A program made the position numbers and the translations under genes. Shown here piece after piece: positions 31,711 to 43,839 of a stretch of 64,000 bases of DNA (the first letter of the stretch is position 1; the number at the start of each line of letters is the position of its first letter). The notes below the pieces were generated by a model. The model was not told the DNA's origin and ran no database searches. It was given only the letters and a program-made list of their open reading frames with translations. The stretch comes from Dicyema japonicum. Its lineage: Eukaryota > Dicyemida > Rhombozoa > Dicyemidae. Where the stretch lies: positions 731,643 to 795,642 of the forward strand of contig RDEW01000003.1 in the NCBI GenBank assembly GCA_011109175.1, in the 5' to 3' direction.

Positions 31711-31899
31711 TGATTACATAAGCGTTTTCATTAATGTAATCTACGTTGTATATCGATAGCATTGTCTTGTAGTTTTTTTTTGTGAAAACCTATATTGTTA
31801 ACAAAATGGGAGATGAACCTGTATGTTAGACACAGCAAGTAATCCTGAAGTATGTAAGTTTAGTACTTTCTATGGTATGACTCCACGTAGTCTGAAATA

Positions 31900-32150
31900 T
31901 TTGAGACAAGGATGGTATCTTGCTTAGCATTCAACGTGCACTGACACTTCCTTTAATGGGAATTCACTTAACTCATCTTTGCACGCCGGTTTCGCAGCCA
32001 GCACTACGGAAGATTTTAGAAAGAGGAAGTTACCATAGCATCGTGGACTGGTTCGTAAGAGACCTAGCTCGCAACAGAAGAAGGCTGACGGAGAGGATGA
32101 TGATTTCTAATACGGCAAAAGGGAAACTTAATTAATTTATCTTTTCTCGG
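31900..32150 (+). mobile_element. LINE-A 3' end fragment
   Basis: The end of the frame reads DLARNRRRLTERM, followed by the normal LINE-A terminus GGGAAACTTAATTAAT and a CTCGGGAG motif also seen at 24.33 kb. Upstream residues no longer match. Confidence 0.5.
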
Positions 32151-32159
32151 GAGTTTTTT

Positions 32160-33415
32160 AATAATAATGGATAAATCCAATTGCCTTTAACGATAGCAAA
32201 TAGCCGTGTAGCTAAGAAAAGTCATTATGGTTTCGGGCTTGAATTCCGCTAATGTGCATTCTGGCTAAGGTTCCACGCATCTATGATGCTTTGGGCATAA
32301 AGAGTTACGCCATCTTCTACCAATCGTCTGAATACTTCACTGCTGAACCAAATCGTCTGAATAGAACCCACACGCTAAAAAAGTTAAAGAAATTTCAGGT
32401 TCCTCCCTTTCAACGATTAGTTATATAAGTGTTCTTTCTCAAATAAAGTGTCCTTCCTATGCGTGAATAGCCTGTCATTATTAATAGCAACATAACAAAG
32501 AAGACTTTAAAGTTGATATTTCATCATCTTCGCTGAATATACTATGCGTCCATTTTTTCAATCGTTCCGTGGATACATTTGAATCAGCAAGGTAAATGAA
32601 CTCGATTGCTTTGAACTTGGAAGTTTTGAAATTAGTCAGCCATAAATACGTTTCAATAGCTTACGGAAAGTTTCAAGACTAATATTATAACTTAAATCGT
32701 TTATGCACAAAGATATTAAGTTCCCAGTATTTCTCCATCTTTAGTGCCCAGTATTTCAATCCGTTGATCTTTACTGTAAGTGACATTGACTGTATTCATC
32801 AATTTAGATCCAAGATTTCAATGAAAAGCTCTCAAGAAATATGGCTATTCTCTTCATTGATTCATTTGACTCATAATACTAATTATTACAATATCATTGA
32901 CTCGTATTTTCTGGGATTTATAGCATCTTGTGTATCTTTAATATATCCTAGAATCCAACAAACATACTTTTGTGGAACAATAATAAATAACTAGGATCCT
33001 TTTCCTTATTCAGAATGTAGTTGTGAATATTTATTAACTCCGATTTCGAAATTTAAAATTCTAAGTGTTTCGTTCGATATAAATCAAACTTTGGATTCCG
33101 TGATTTTAAGGAATCGTCCGACAGTATAATCATAATTTGTTCACAAATAACTCTGAACATTGTAACTCAGTGATAGATACTCTTAGTTTTTCAAAAAATA
33201 TTAGATTTTATAAATCAATTATTTGAATTATTTTCACTAATTTAATAATCACTTCCATTGATGCTAAAATATTTGTTATCAAAAAAGTTCGATTGGTTAT
33301 ATTTTATATTTATTATTAACTTTTGAATTTCTTAATCTATTTTCGACGCTAAAGCCCTCTCCTGCTGAACGAACGCAGATGTCCGAGGCACAGAGCCATT
33401 AACTGAGTTATTGCG
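32160..33415. other. No gene seen
   Basis: AT-rich spacer. Short hydrophobic frames on plus (32.76-32.99 kb) carry no motif. Confidence 0.4.
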
Positions 33416-33424
33416 ATGGGAAGA

Positions 33425-33778
33425 AGATACTGGATTCTCTGTCAGTTGGATCCTCTTGGATAGGTTTTAGTCAAAAAAGATCTGTCAACTCTCTAGGGAA
33501 AGCCTGGGATGCCACCTGTGTGGATAGATTCTTTCCTGTAATCTTTCCCGTACAGCAACCAACCCAGGATGAGCCTTAAGAAAAAGAAATACGAAAGTTT
33601 CTGTGGAAAGTTCATTTTTGAAATAGTCGCTTTCGAAACATCAAGAGTCATTGAAAGCGAATCATTAATCTTGTTGAATCAGATTGGATCGCTTATTGCG
33701 AGGAGGAAAACGGATGAGTTGTTCATTGAGCGAATTTCCTTAAAAATCTTGAGGGGAAATGCTTTTCGATTTTGAGAT
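33425..33778 (+). mobile_element. RT-D nuclease-tail fragment
   Basis: Plus strand: WDATCVDRFFPVIFP, a one-base frame change at about 33.56 kb, then KKKKYESFCGKFIFEIVAFE, SESLILLNQIGSLIARRK and FIERISLKILRGNAFRF to a stop. This is the end of the RT-D protein. The preceding DGKRPDG segment is lost. Confidence 0.7.
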
Positions 33779-33849
33779 AGAAAGTTTCGTCAATAAAGTT
33801 ATTTAATATAGTCACTACAAGAGGTTACACATCAAACTGAGAATTTTTT

Positions 33850-35870
33850 TTAAAAACAAATGAAGCGAGAAAATGGATTATTAGAATGTTTTCGGGGATT
33901 GATTTTTGACTTGCTTAGAAGCATGAACTGGGTCCTGGAAAATTTTCGGAGAATAACTATCAAACACGTAGAGTCCGAAGCCAGGTTCCGACTATTAGCA
34001 AAAGGGAATTTTGTCATCCCGTCGGGTATTTGCCATCCATTCGAGTGAGAGTAGTCGGCTCCAAAATGCAGTGGTGGCCAGCATAGGAAAGTGCATTTTT
34101 CAACATCATGCTGAGAAAGGCCGGAGGTCAACCTGCACGACAGTGGATGGTTGCCATATGGATTGACGACATTTTTACACACTTTAAGATTAAGACGTAG
34201 CGAATCGACTATTCTCACTGTCTCATTATCCAGCAGGTTGTCAATCTCGGCACAAGGATAAACGTTCACTCATTTACTTGCTGAATGGCAGCTACCCGTT
34301 TTGAGACATCCAATTCTTCTCGCATCCCTAATACTCTCAGGATGCTTCATCTTTTTTCAGACACCTCTAGATTACGCTTTCTGATTAGCGCCGCCCTCCG
34401 AAATATTAAAAGATAGGCCTTCCACATATCCACAGCTTCAGATAGTGTCATTCAGTCTGGAATAGGAATTGAAGACCTTATCCATTAAATTCTTCGTAGA
34501 TCTAAGAGAAAAAATATGCACTTAATCCCAATCTTCCAAAACCAACAAACAGAGTTGCCTGAAACCATCCGTAGTCATCAAAACGTATATTTAAAATCGC
34601 TTAAATGGTTTACTCAACTTCATCATCAAGTAGAGATATGATGTCTTCTTCATAACAAAGGAAACTTCGGAATTGAAAAACACTTTTGGAAACAGGAGAT
34701 ATTTTTAGCATAAAATTCGACCTTTATTCCAATCCAAGGAAATCAATATAGAGAGGTCCGTAATTCGATTCGATAACAACTTTTATTTTTTTCTAAAGAA
34801 GCATATAATTTCACACTCATGTTCAAGTTAACCACTTCACATTCTCTGTGTTGACTTCAAGCCCAATGCTCGACAATTATCTGAAATTGATATCAATTTT
34901 GAAAATACGTTTTCATGGCTTCCTCAGGGATGAATATGATAGGTGGACAAATAATTATCGCAGCATTGGGCTTGAAATTAACACAAATAGTGTATCTGAT
35001 AGGTAGACAAAGATACATATTTTAAGATGATACTCCCTTTGTATAGGCTTCAACTTCATTATCCTTACTGGTAAGGCAGTTTTCCAGCTTGTCGTTTCCG
35101 AGAGGGCAGCCAAAGGAAGTGTGCTTTGTCCAATGAATACATGCTGAAACCCGGGAGTAGAGAAGTTTGGAGATGAGCAGGAAATATTGATCAGTTCCGA
35201 TTTCATAACATTGACACTTAAACCCAATTGATTTAGAGCTGGAATTGTTGAAGAAATATCCTGATATACGTTCTCCCATTGGCCAGCTATTGTGGCGCCG
35301 TCCAAGTACCACAGGTGAGTTTGCTGTTTATGTTTCATGCCACTGTGTCAATTGTGATTGCAAAAAAGCAAAGGCCCTAGAGGGTCTCCATGGTGAACGC
35401 CTGTGCGTGAATAAACGAAATCGTTTCCGTAAACTAAGGCTGAGTCCGTCCCATAGGATAAGTGTACAAGTAGGCGAATCTCTGGAGGTCTCTTCCAACA
35501 AGTTTCCAAAATACAGTATCTCCTCAGCGTGTTGAAGGCATTTGCTACATTAAGCTTCAGGCCTAGCCTTTGGGTCTGAGATTTATCGTTGTTGAAGTAG
35601 CTCCTCAGGCCGTGGACTGCTGCCTCGGAACCGCCGGTCACTCCCACCCCAAGTTGAGTCGGAATAAGCTTTTCAGCAACATTTTGGGAGACTCTCCGGC
35701 AGCGATTTTAGCAGCAAGCCTTCGAAAGTATGTAACGATCGCAATTGGGCGGACACCTCCATCTCCTTTTCAGAAAGCCAATAGATGTCCACAAAAAAAG
35801 ATCTCTAGCAAATTTTGGAATATCACCATTAACTATTCGAGTGAGCAGCAAGGATAGACGTTAACAAGGC
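33850..35870 (-). mobile_element. RT-D copy with RT and C-terminal tail, decayed
   Basis: Minus strand from 35.65 kb: GVTGGSEAAVHGLRSYF, LGLKLNVANAFNTLRRYCIL (the first catalytic region has N where Asp is expected), LVHLSYGTDSALVYGNDF and TGVHHGDPLGPLLFC (RT motif QGDPLGP), then YLDGATIAG (in place of YLDDG) and LGLSVNVMKSELI. Further down are DARRIGCLKTGS and DNETVRIVDSLRLNLKVC at 34.2 kb and WQIPDGMTKFPFANSRNL at 34.0 kb, the PD-(D/E)XK-like tail. A foldback insertion at about 34.85-34.99 kb and many stops break it. It is the most complete RT-D copy here and links the RT to the tail fragments scattered through the window. Confidence 0.8.
34846..34986. repeat. Foldback (inverted repeat) insertion within RT-D
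   Basis: The arms 34,846-34,881 and 34,951-34,985 are near-complementary (TTCAAGCCCAATGCT on one, AGCATTGGGCTTGAA on the other) around a spacer of about 70 bp. Confidence 0.75.
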
Positions 35871-35879
35871 ACGGCCGGC

Positions 35880-36980
35880 TTCAGCAGTAGCTTCTGAGGT
35901 TAAGTCCTTTATATGGCTGGGCGCAGTCCGTCCAGACCTCCGCAACTACTGGAAGTAAAAGTAGTATTTCTTGAATGTAACGTGATCCATAGATGGGCAG
36001 TGAACAGAGTCAGACTTGGCCTGATTAGATTTCTGCATGTTCTTTTCTGATTTTCCATTCTTTCCTCTTCTTTCTTCTTAGCACTACAACAACCATAACA
36101 AATAACGAGATTTTAACAAACCTCATTTTCAGACTCATTAAAAAAAAGATGAGGTCGCTGTTGGAATGTATTGGGATCACATGTTAATTAGTTTCGTTTT
36201 ACATTGGTCTTTGGTTGTTAAATAAAAAAACCAACATAAAATTTCAATTACTGTTTAGAAATAACATGCAATAAATACTTCATATTAGGAATACGATGAA
36301 TATAGGAGCAAAGCATAGGAATTTGCTCCCTACCCGTGGAGGCAAATTCAGGAAAGTGCGCACATACGATAAATTTTGTTTAATCTTTAATTGGTCCAAG
36401 AAGCAAAAAATGGTGATTTATATCCCCAATCTACAATTAAAATAATTAAAGCTTTTAAGAGATGTGAAAAATTTACAAACTTCCCACTTTCGAATGACTT
36501 TTGTGATAATGTCATTATTAATAGTAAAATAAAGTTGTCCACATTCACATTCGATTTAGTTGACTCCTACATGTGAACACTCGTGTAGGACTTTTGCCAT
36601 GATCTACATTTCAGTTGAGTATCAAGGGATATGACTAATTTCGGATCTGTAAATCTGAGAAAAACCCTTTTGATAATAACAAATGTACAATACCTTTTAC
36701 TGATTATACTAAAATTATGAATCTTCTAAGAAGCTTGTATTTTCCTTTCCTCATAAGATGTTAGGGAATTTATTTTGCAAAATATCTTTCAAAATTTGAT
36801 ACTCCGAACAATCTTTCACGAAACTTCTGTAAGAAGCCACTAAAAATATTCTGACACACGCTTGAAATCACGCTATAAATTTAGGGTTGCCACCATAAAA
36901 AGTAAAATTATAATATTCAAAAATATTCGATTGGACCGTCTACGCATACGTAACCATGCCATGTGACATATCATTCCTTA
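35880..36980. other. No gene seen
   Basis: AT-rich spacer with a few short frames lacking motifs. Confidence 0.4.
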
Positions 36981-36982
36981 TA

Positions 36983-37236
36983 TACCAAAAAAAGTTAAAA
37001 AACTAGTTAAATGTATCCAATTTCCACTGCTACAGAACAGAGTCCATCCGGAACCAGCATAAAAGGTAAAAGACGTCGATTGATTGCAGTTGTGGAAACC
37101 CCTTCAATGAAGTGAGGGAGAGCAAATGATCCTTCTTCGTGCCAGCCTGGCACTGGGCGCCATGGATTACATGACGGCACTCTAGTAGGAAGGGAAAGAG
37201 GAGTAACAAACAAAACAAAAAGAAAACTTTAACCTA
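36983..37236 (-). mobile_element. F1 SINE-like repeat
   Basis: Reverse-oriented copy. It contains CAGAGTCCATCCGGAACCAG, GAGAGCAAATGATCC and GCCTGGCACTGGGCGCCA, and lacks the middle CACCTGTCTAGGTG part. Confidence 0.75.
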
Positions 37237-37369
37237 TTAACGACGTTTTTATTTGTTATGTAAACTTTTTAATTTTTTAATGTCAAGTTGTAGTCATTTA
37301 AAAAATAATAATTAAAAAATAATTATAACAATTGAATATTAATTTTTCAATTTTTAATAAAACGTGATT

Positions 37370-38870
37370 TAATGATAAAGCTATTACACCTGGCGAAATC
37401 TCAAATGCAATAGTCAAACTTAAGAATGGTCGCTCCCCTGGACCGGATGGAATCAATTCAGAACTTGTTAAAAATGGGCCACCTGCACTAACAGACAAGT
37501 TGGCAAAACTACTCAACTCTATGTTATAAAAAAAGAATACCCTGCTCTTGGATCCGGACTATTAATACCAATGCAAAAACCTAGCAAGCATGCTGGGCCT
37601 GTTGAAAATCTACGTCCAAAAATCTTGCTTAACACCTTGCGGAAACTTCTGGCATTAGTTACGCTGAACCGAATTAGAGAACATGTGACAACTATCTATC
37701 CCTAGTCACAGTGGATTCAGGACAGGAAGATCCACTGCAGATGTAGTATGGAGCCACAAGTGGCGCTGCGCTATCAACCAGAGATTTGAACGTGCAACAA
37801 CAGTCCTGGGAATAGACCTTCTAGGGCCTTTGACATGGCCTCGTGGTCTACTTCTCAAGATACTGAAACAGTTCTTAGACCCAGATTCTGTCAATATGAT
37901 CAGAGTGTTGCTATCTAACACGAAGCACAGAGTGCGGTATGCCACGAAGACGTTATCCCGTGAATTACGTGCAATGTTGGTACTCCCCAGGGAGATTCCC
38001 TCTTCCCCTGCTATTTGTCATATATCTGTAGGCGGCATTACGAGACCTTCGGAAGTTCTATGATGGCAACATCGTCGAAATTGCCTATGCGGACGACGTC
38101 GACTTTGTGTCAGAATACAAATTAGCTCTGCTTCGACTCCTCGAGCTGGCCCCTGCTGAGCTGAACCGTTCCTTGAAACGAACATCGCAAAAACTGATAT
38201 TGTGGAAATCAGAATGGAAAGCAGATCAAGTGAAACATGGCGAAAAACAAACAAACTTGGCTCATTACTTGGAGACAGTCAAGATTTTGCCAAAAGGAAA
38301 GCCCTCGCTTGGGTAACGATGAACAAGTTGAAGAAAGAGTGGATTGGCAAACGACAATCCTTCACATCACTTCGTTTGAGACTGTATGAAGCCTTTGTCA
38401 AGCCGATCCTAATGTACAATTTATCGACCTGGGGAACGTCCAAAACCGAACAACTTAGACTAGACTCTTTCCATTGAAGACAGTTAGATCCCTACTAGGA
38501 ATGAACTGGCCAGCAAGAATAAAAAAGGATTCGCTGTACAAGAGATGTAGCACGGGTCCACTGAGTCTCGAAATTGCTGATATGCGCAGGAGGCTATTTG
38601 GACATAACTTGAGTATGGACTTGGGCGCTCCAGCAAACATAGCAATGGAGGACTACTATATGAGAAAGGGACCGTGCTTTCGTGGACGCCGGCGTATTAC
38701 ACTACCTGAAACCTTTGACGGAAATTTAAAGTTCGTGAACAAACGTCTAAGAAGTGGACACGACATGGACGAGTTGAGGAAACTCTCCTACGATCGAGGA
38801 GGTTGGAAGAAGTTGGTTCGGAGGATTGTTTTGAATGCTGCACGAGTGATCGTAACTTTGTAAAATACAT
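37370..38870 (+). mobile_element. LINE-A copy, reverse transcriptase and tail
   Basis: In order on plus: AIVKLKNGRSPGPDGINSEL, PVENLRPKI-like text, SGFRTGRSTADVVWSHKW, GIDL...AFD, VGTPQGDSLFP, EIAYADDVDFVS (RT active site intact), TWRKTNKLGSLLGDSQDFAK, LRLYEAFVKPILMYNLSTWG, LDSFH, QLRSLLGMNWPARIKK, SLEIADMRRRLFGHNLSMDL, ANIAMEDYYM, CFRGRRRITLPETFDGNL, and the terminus at about 38.86 kb. The last 129 codons (38.47-38.86 kb) are open; the RT part has several stops and frame shifts. This copy gives the clearest view of the LINE-A protein. No endonuclease precedes it, so it is 5' truncated. Confidence 0.9.
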
Positions 38871-38874
38871 TAAA

Positions 38875-39355
38875 CCTTGTTGTTTTTCAGTTTTTGAAGA
38901 TTTGCCTTAAGGTATCACCAGGAAAGCCACTATGTAGCTAATTTTACTAAATGCAAGTATTCTGAAAATCCTCATCGGCGGGTAATCAAAATATATTTGG
39001 ACTCTTCCCCGAGATAAGAGATTACACCTTCCCTTGATTGATGATTAATCCAGCATTCCAAAACTAACCGCATGAGAACTACAACTATGGACTTCAGAAT
39101 CACTTACAAGAAGCAATGGTTCATCGGAGAGCTTAGCAAACTCAAAAATATTGCATGGATTCCAAATACGAAAAATGCATTGAAAACTGTATTAAAAATG
39201 ACTCTGCTAGTTATTGCTTCGCTATCGATCTTGCAGGGCATTGTTATCTGCAAACATGTCGCGTAATAAGCTATGAAATCCTTCAATCATAAACTTTTTA
39301 GACAAATATGGTCATTCTGTTACTTTGGAAACCAAATTTCCTCAATGAAAATGTA
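38875..39355. other. No gene seen
   Basis: AT-rich spacer between two oppositely oriented LINE-A copies. Confidence 0.35.
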
Positions 39356-39359
39356 AAAT

Positions 39360-40075
39360 ATTAGGTAATTTATTATTAAAGCACTTTCACGAAAGCCATA
39401 ATGATTATAGCCCCCATGTGCAACACTCAAAGAAACAATATTTATAGTTAGTCTTTTCATCTTCCTCTGTCGAATGCGAGTGATCTCAATTCGTCCAGGT
39501 CGTCTCCCGTCTTTAGATTTTTTCTCACACGATTCAAGTCTTTGTTTAGGGCTGTCGGAAGTGTCAATCTAGGTCGTCCCCGGAAGGGTTTTTCGCATCT
39601 GTCAAAGTAATCTTCCATCGCTTTGTTAGCGGGTGCGTCCGGGTTCATTCTTAGTACATGCCCAAATAGCCTCCACCGGGGATCTATCACATCCTTGCTG
39701 ATGTTAGAACACATACACTTGTTGTAGATACCAGTGGTTGATATTCTACGTGGCCACTCCATTCCGAGTAAGCTTCTTAGTTGCCTTCTATGGAACGAAT
39801 CCAGTTTTGATAGTTCTTTGAAGGAACTTCCCCATGTCCCAGCGTTATACAGTAGGATTCGTTTCACAAACGCGTTGTAAAGCCTGCATCTGTTGTCAAC
39901 TCCAAGTCCTTTGGCCCTTAGCCATCCTTTCTTCAGTTTAGCCATTGCCGCATTTGCCAGTGTTTTCCTCCTTAGTACATCTTCAGCGTCTCCTAGTAGA
40001 GAGCCGAGCTTATAAGTACGTCTCCATCTTTCATGAGTAATATCGTCTTCTCTATTGATTTCCGTAATTTCAGTT
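39360..40075 (-). mobile_element. LINE-A copy, 5'-truncated, largely open frame
   Basis: A minus frame is continuous from about 40.07 to 39.46 kb: THERWRRTYKLGSLLGDAED, RRKTLANAAMAKLKKGWLR, CRLYNAFVKRILLYNAGTWG, KLDSFHRRQLRSLLGMEWPR, DPRWRLFGHVLRMNPDAPAN, KAMEDYFDRCEKPFRGRPR, LTLPTALNKDLNRVRKNL. About 200 codons lack stops until a TGA where the paralogues have Trp. Downstream is the LINE-A 3' untranslated end shared with the SINE tail. Best-preserved LINE-A C-terminus in the window. Confidence 0.9.
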
Positions 40076-40079
40076 TTGT

Positions 40080-40595
40080 TAACATAATATTAGGTAATTT
40101 AGTGTTTTAAAATACTAAAAATTTTTTTCTTTTTTTAAAAACATCAAATATTGTCGAATAAAGTAAAGTTGTTATTACATGTCTTCATTATGACACGAAA
40201 TAATAGTTACCTCTCAAAAACGCGAACCCAATTTAATGGAAAAGTCATAGCGTCATTTTACGTTCAGTCTTCGTTTCCCCATAAGCTATCCGATTAACCT
40301 GATAAACTGAGATGATCTCCGGTCAATGACGCCATTAGTCTCAAAGGAGATTGGTTGTAAAACAAACCGACCACAATTCCGTGGTAGGATCTATCTTTTA
40401 TTCCACCGGGAAACTATTTGTTCCTCGCGACGAGTTCTGGCTACGGCCTAAGCTTCCCGGATCTCATTTTGGATCAGTTGTGGCTTCACTGGAACGCATC
40501 AAGATCAAAGATTTGCTCTTTTTCTACCGTTGGTTTTTTTAATAATTTTCAATTATTTTAATTTTGTTAACCATAACTTTTCAGATCTTAGAAAT
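40080..40595. other. No gene seen
   Basis: A 63-codon plus frame at 40.35-40.54 kb has no recognised family. Confidence 0.35.
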
Positions 40596-42430
40596 GAAAA
40601 ACTAACTTCAGTCCAGAAAGGAAATAAACCTGTTGACAACTTGCGTCCTGTCATAAAATATCCTTGAAGATCCTTGCCCTGATCATACTTAATCGGATCC
40701 AAGAACTAATGGACGGTACTTGAACTATGTAAAAATTGTTTCAGGATTGGGAGACTAACAGCTGATGTAGTATAGTTCCATAGATGGCATTTTGCTATTC
40801 AGCAAAAATGCCAAGTTTTAAGAACTTTTAACTGGAATTTATCTCACAGCGCTTTCGACACTGTTGCGAGGAAAACTCATTGAAGTACTGGAAAATATCA
40901 GGACTCGGTCACCTTAATACAGTCCAACCTATTTTTGGAACGGTCTCCCATGGTGGAACACCTCTGTTTTTGATATAACCTACGGATTTGGAACACTTCA
41001 AAAATTTATTAGATAATTAATAAAATCCTTACAAAAAGACCTTGTTTTGGAACACTTATAATTATTTTAATTTAAAATTAAATTTTACAGTTTCTATATT
41101 TTACTACAATTAATTTTTAAATCATGTGCAGATTTTTGTTCATATTTGCTTGTCTTAAAGTTATTTACACCTTTTATGCGCTTAAACTACAAAAATTGAA
41201 ATTGCTAAACTTCTTTTCAAAAACGGAGCATTCAATTCGAATACTCGCGAGAATGTTTGACACAAGTATCGGAACAATTTCTAGAATCAAGATAAACATT
41301 GTTCCATTTACAAAAAATGGATAGAGTTATTCAAATGCAGAGACTTCAGAGTCAGTCACTCGTGAAAAGCATAAACTTATGGATTCAAAAGTGTTGGATG
41401 TTTTTCAACACATAAGAAAACAAAACGTTCCCATTTCCGGACCTTTTAAAACTGTGTCTGGAGAAAAAGTTTCAAGTGACAGTTTCATGATTGATGAATT
41501 ATTAATTCAATTTAATATCAAAATTGACGAATATGGAAAAAAAGATTTTCAATTGCGACGAAACGTGTCTTTTTTGCAGACGTAGTCCAAAAAAATCTTT
41601 ATTCAAACAATGAAGAATTATTTGGTTTCAAGCAGAGCAAAGAAAAAGTAACTGTCTTGCTCTGATCCAGCTATACAGGAAAAAATTAGACCTTTTGATT
41701 ATTGGAAAGTTTCGTAATCCAAGATGCTTCAGAATTTCCTCCCGTCAAACCATAATGTTGTCTATTCTTCATCCAAAAATGCATGGATAACAAATGATGT
41801 GGATAGATGTTGGCATCATAGGATTATTGAACATTTTTTATCACAAAATCTGAAAATTATTCTGCTATTGGACAATGCTGAGCCCCACAATATTCTGGAA
41901 TTCTCTAAACAGAATTATTTGTCCTACCAAAAAATACAACCCTATACTTCAGCCACTGAAATATGGAATTTTCAAATCTGTCAAGGACCACTATTCTATA
42001 TCTTTAATAGATTTTTAATGTTTCAGTGACGATCAACAATTTTTTATTGAGTCCCTAAAAAAGATAAATTTATTTCAAGTGCTATTATTGATTTCTGATG
42101 CATGGAAAATGGTTTCATCAGAAATTATTAATTGTTTGGAAAAAGTGTTTAGCGAACTCCAATCCGAAGATCTTAATGGTCTCTTCATCAATGAAAAAAT
42201 TGAAAAAGCTATCGAATATGTTTAAGAAGAAAATGACCCTGAGTCAGAGCAAAATTTTTATAATGAAATTGAGGCTGAATTTGTAACTATAACCATTGAT
42301 AAAATAAATAAAGTTGAGGAAAACATTTGAATATGTTACCGGATTGTCGTAAAAGATTTTATGATTTTAGAAAAATATTCATGGCAATTTAAAATTTAAA
42401 TATGGTTATAGACAAGAGATTACTGATTAC

Positions 42431-43122
42431 TAGGGCAATTTAAGTGCTAAAATGCTATTTTTATTTTTTACTTTTTTAAATATACAATTGAATTTGGAAT
42501 AATTATTTTTTAATTTTGTTAAAAAAAACATACATTATAAATGCTATAAGTGCTATTTTTAATTTTAAATGCTAATTTTTGTTTAAATGCTAATTTAAAT
42601 TGCAGTTAATAATGTGTTTACGGATTCCGAAACCTGCAGGTCCAATCGAAAATTTCAAACCGATCATGCTTTTGACCACTTTGCAAAAAACATTGTCGAT
42701 TACAACATTGAATTGAATATCAAATTCAGTTGATTTGTCACCAAGTCAAAGCGAATTCAGACCAGGAAAATCAACTGCTGATATAGTATGGAGTCATCGG
42801 TAGCTTACGTCAATATGTCAGAAGTACAGAAAAACAATATATACTCTGGGAGTCAACTAATCAAAAGCATTCGACTCAAAAATTATATAAATAAAAGAAT
42901 GGAGGAAAATGGATTTAAACTTATTATTGAAATGACTGAACCAAAAATTAGGCAACAAGATTATTTTTCTCTTTCACGCTGTCAGGCATCCTATGCATCT
43001 GTTGAAAGAGCTATTAAAATGCTAAAAAATTTTTAAAAAAGGATAGGAACTTCCATCCAGACAATATCATATTAAAAAAGTATAAAAAATAAAAATAGCA
43101 TTTTAGCACTTAAATTGCCCTA
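42431..43122 (+). mobile_element. hAT-like element with perfect 40-bp inverted ends
   Basis: Starts TAGGGCAATTTAAGTGCTAA and ends with its exact complement; the terminal repeats are identical over 40 bp. Flanks CTGATTAC and GTTATGAC agree at five of eight positions and both fit nTnnnnAn, a decayed 8-bp duplication. A plus frame ends QASYASVERAIKMLKNF, resembling the SVER..S.L dimerisation end of hAT transposases. The rest of the transposase is missing, and a LINE fragment (42,605-42,800) sits inside. It is probably a deletion derivative. Confidence 0.8.
42605..42800 (+). mobile_element. LINE RT fragment nested in the hAT
   Basis: The frame reads RIPKPAGPIENFKPIMLLTT, then LSPSQSEFRPGKSTADIVWS, the RT finger motifs of LINE-A-like elements (compare SGFRTGRSTADVVWS). 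Two short stretches are lost between them. Confidence 0.75.
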
Positions 43123-43839
43123 GTTATGACTCAATAATAACAAATTTTTGTACGATTTTTTGAGTAACCTCTATTTTTGGAACAACCTCTAATTTTGGAA
43201 CTCTTGGTGATTCGAATGGAGGTTAGACGACAAATCCTGTCAAACACAGTGTGTTAGTGTTTATTGAAAAATGTGTGTCGCAAGAATCGTAACAACAGTG
43301 ACACATCACAAAGAGACTCCTGTATCGTTCACTGTATACTTTGAATCTGCTCTACGAGATCTCGGGAAGTATTACAGAGACGAAATTGTTTAAAGCGGTG
43401 ATATTTACTGCATCAAGTAACAAAGATGCACTAAGACGACCGATGGAGGTAGCACCAGACCGCGGGCTAAATGGTCTTTATTAATGACAATTGAAGACGG
43501 ATATCGTCGATATCAAAAGGACGGAACCACGCAGTACTGAAAACTAGAGAAAGGCCATAAAACTTGGCTCCCTTTTAACGACTCAGAAGACATTGCCAGA
43601 AAGATATTATAATCTACGGTGACCATACAAAAGCTTTTGAAATGTTGGATCATTCCGACTAAGATTGTATGAGCCTATCGTGAAATTGATCCTTAAGTAT
43701 TTCTTTGGAAAATGGCGTATCTCGAAAACAGATGACGAAGGCTCGACTCCCTTCATAGGAATCAACTACATTCTCTCTTGGGAATAAGTGGCCTACACTT
43801 TAGTTACGATTCGGCAGATGCATGCTGAACTACACTTTA

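Larger units (their letters stand above)
40920..43230 (+). mobile_element. pogo/Tigger (jerky-like) transposon, containing a hAT
   Basis: Begins CAGTCCAACCTATTTTTGGA after a TA and ends with the decayed complement GGAGGTTAGACGA. Both subterminal regions carry AACCTCT(A)TTTTTGGAAC motifs in direct order, as in this family. Transposase pieces on plus: CENP-B-type helix-turn-helix KTEHSIRILARMFDTSIG (41.12-41.32 kb), DVFQHIRKQNVPISGPFKTV (41.38-41.59 kb), KNAWITNDVDRCWHH and KIILLLDNAEPHNILEF (41.72-42.03 kb, DDE region), and SEIINCLEKVFSEL (42.1-42.3 kb). Frames are broken. It lies inside a LINE-A copy and is itself interrupted at 42,431-43,122. Confidence 0.85.
40600..43830 (+). mobile_element. 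LINE-A copy split by a Tigger insertion
   Basis: The left part (40.60-40.92 kb) reads NKPVDNLRPV and GRLTADVV, then SHSAFDTV. The right part (43.23-43.83 kb) resumes with a QILSNTVC-like segment (compare VLLSNTKH of the copy at 37.9 kb), then ALRDLGKYY-like text, AIKLGSLLTTQK, FRLRLYEPIVKLILKYFFG. The two halves are collinear with the 37.4-38.9 kb copy once 40,920-43,230 is removed. Numerous stops show great age. Confidence 0.75.
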
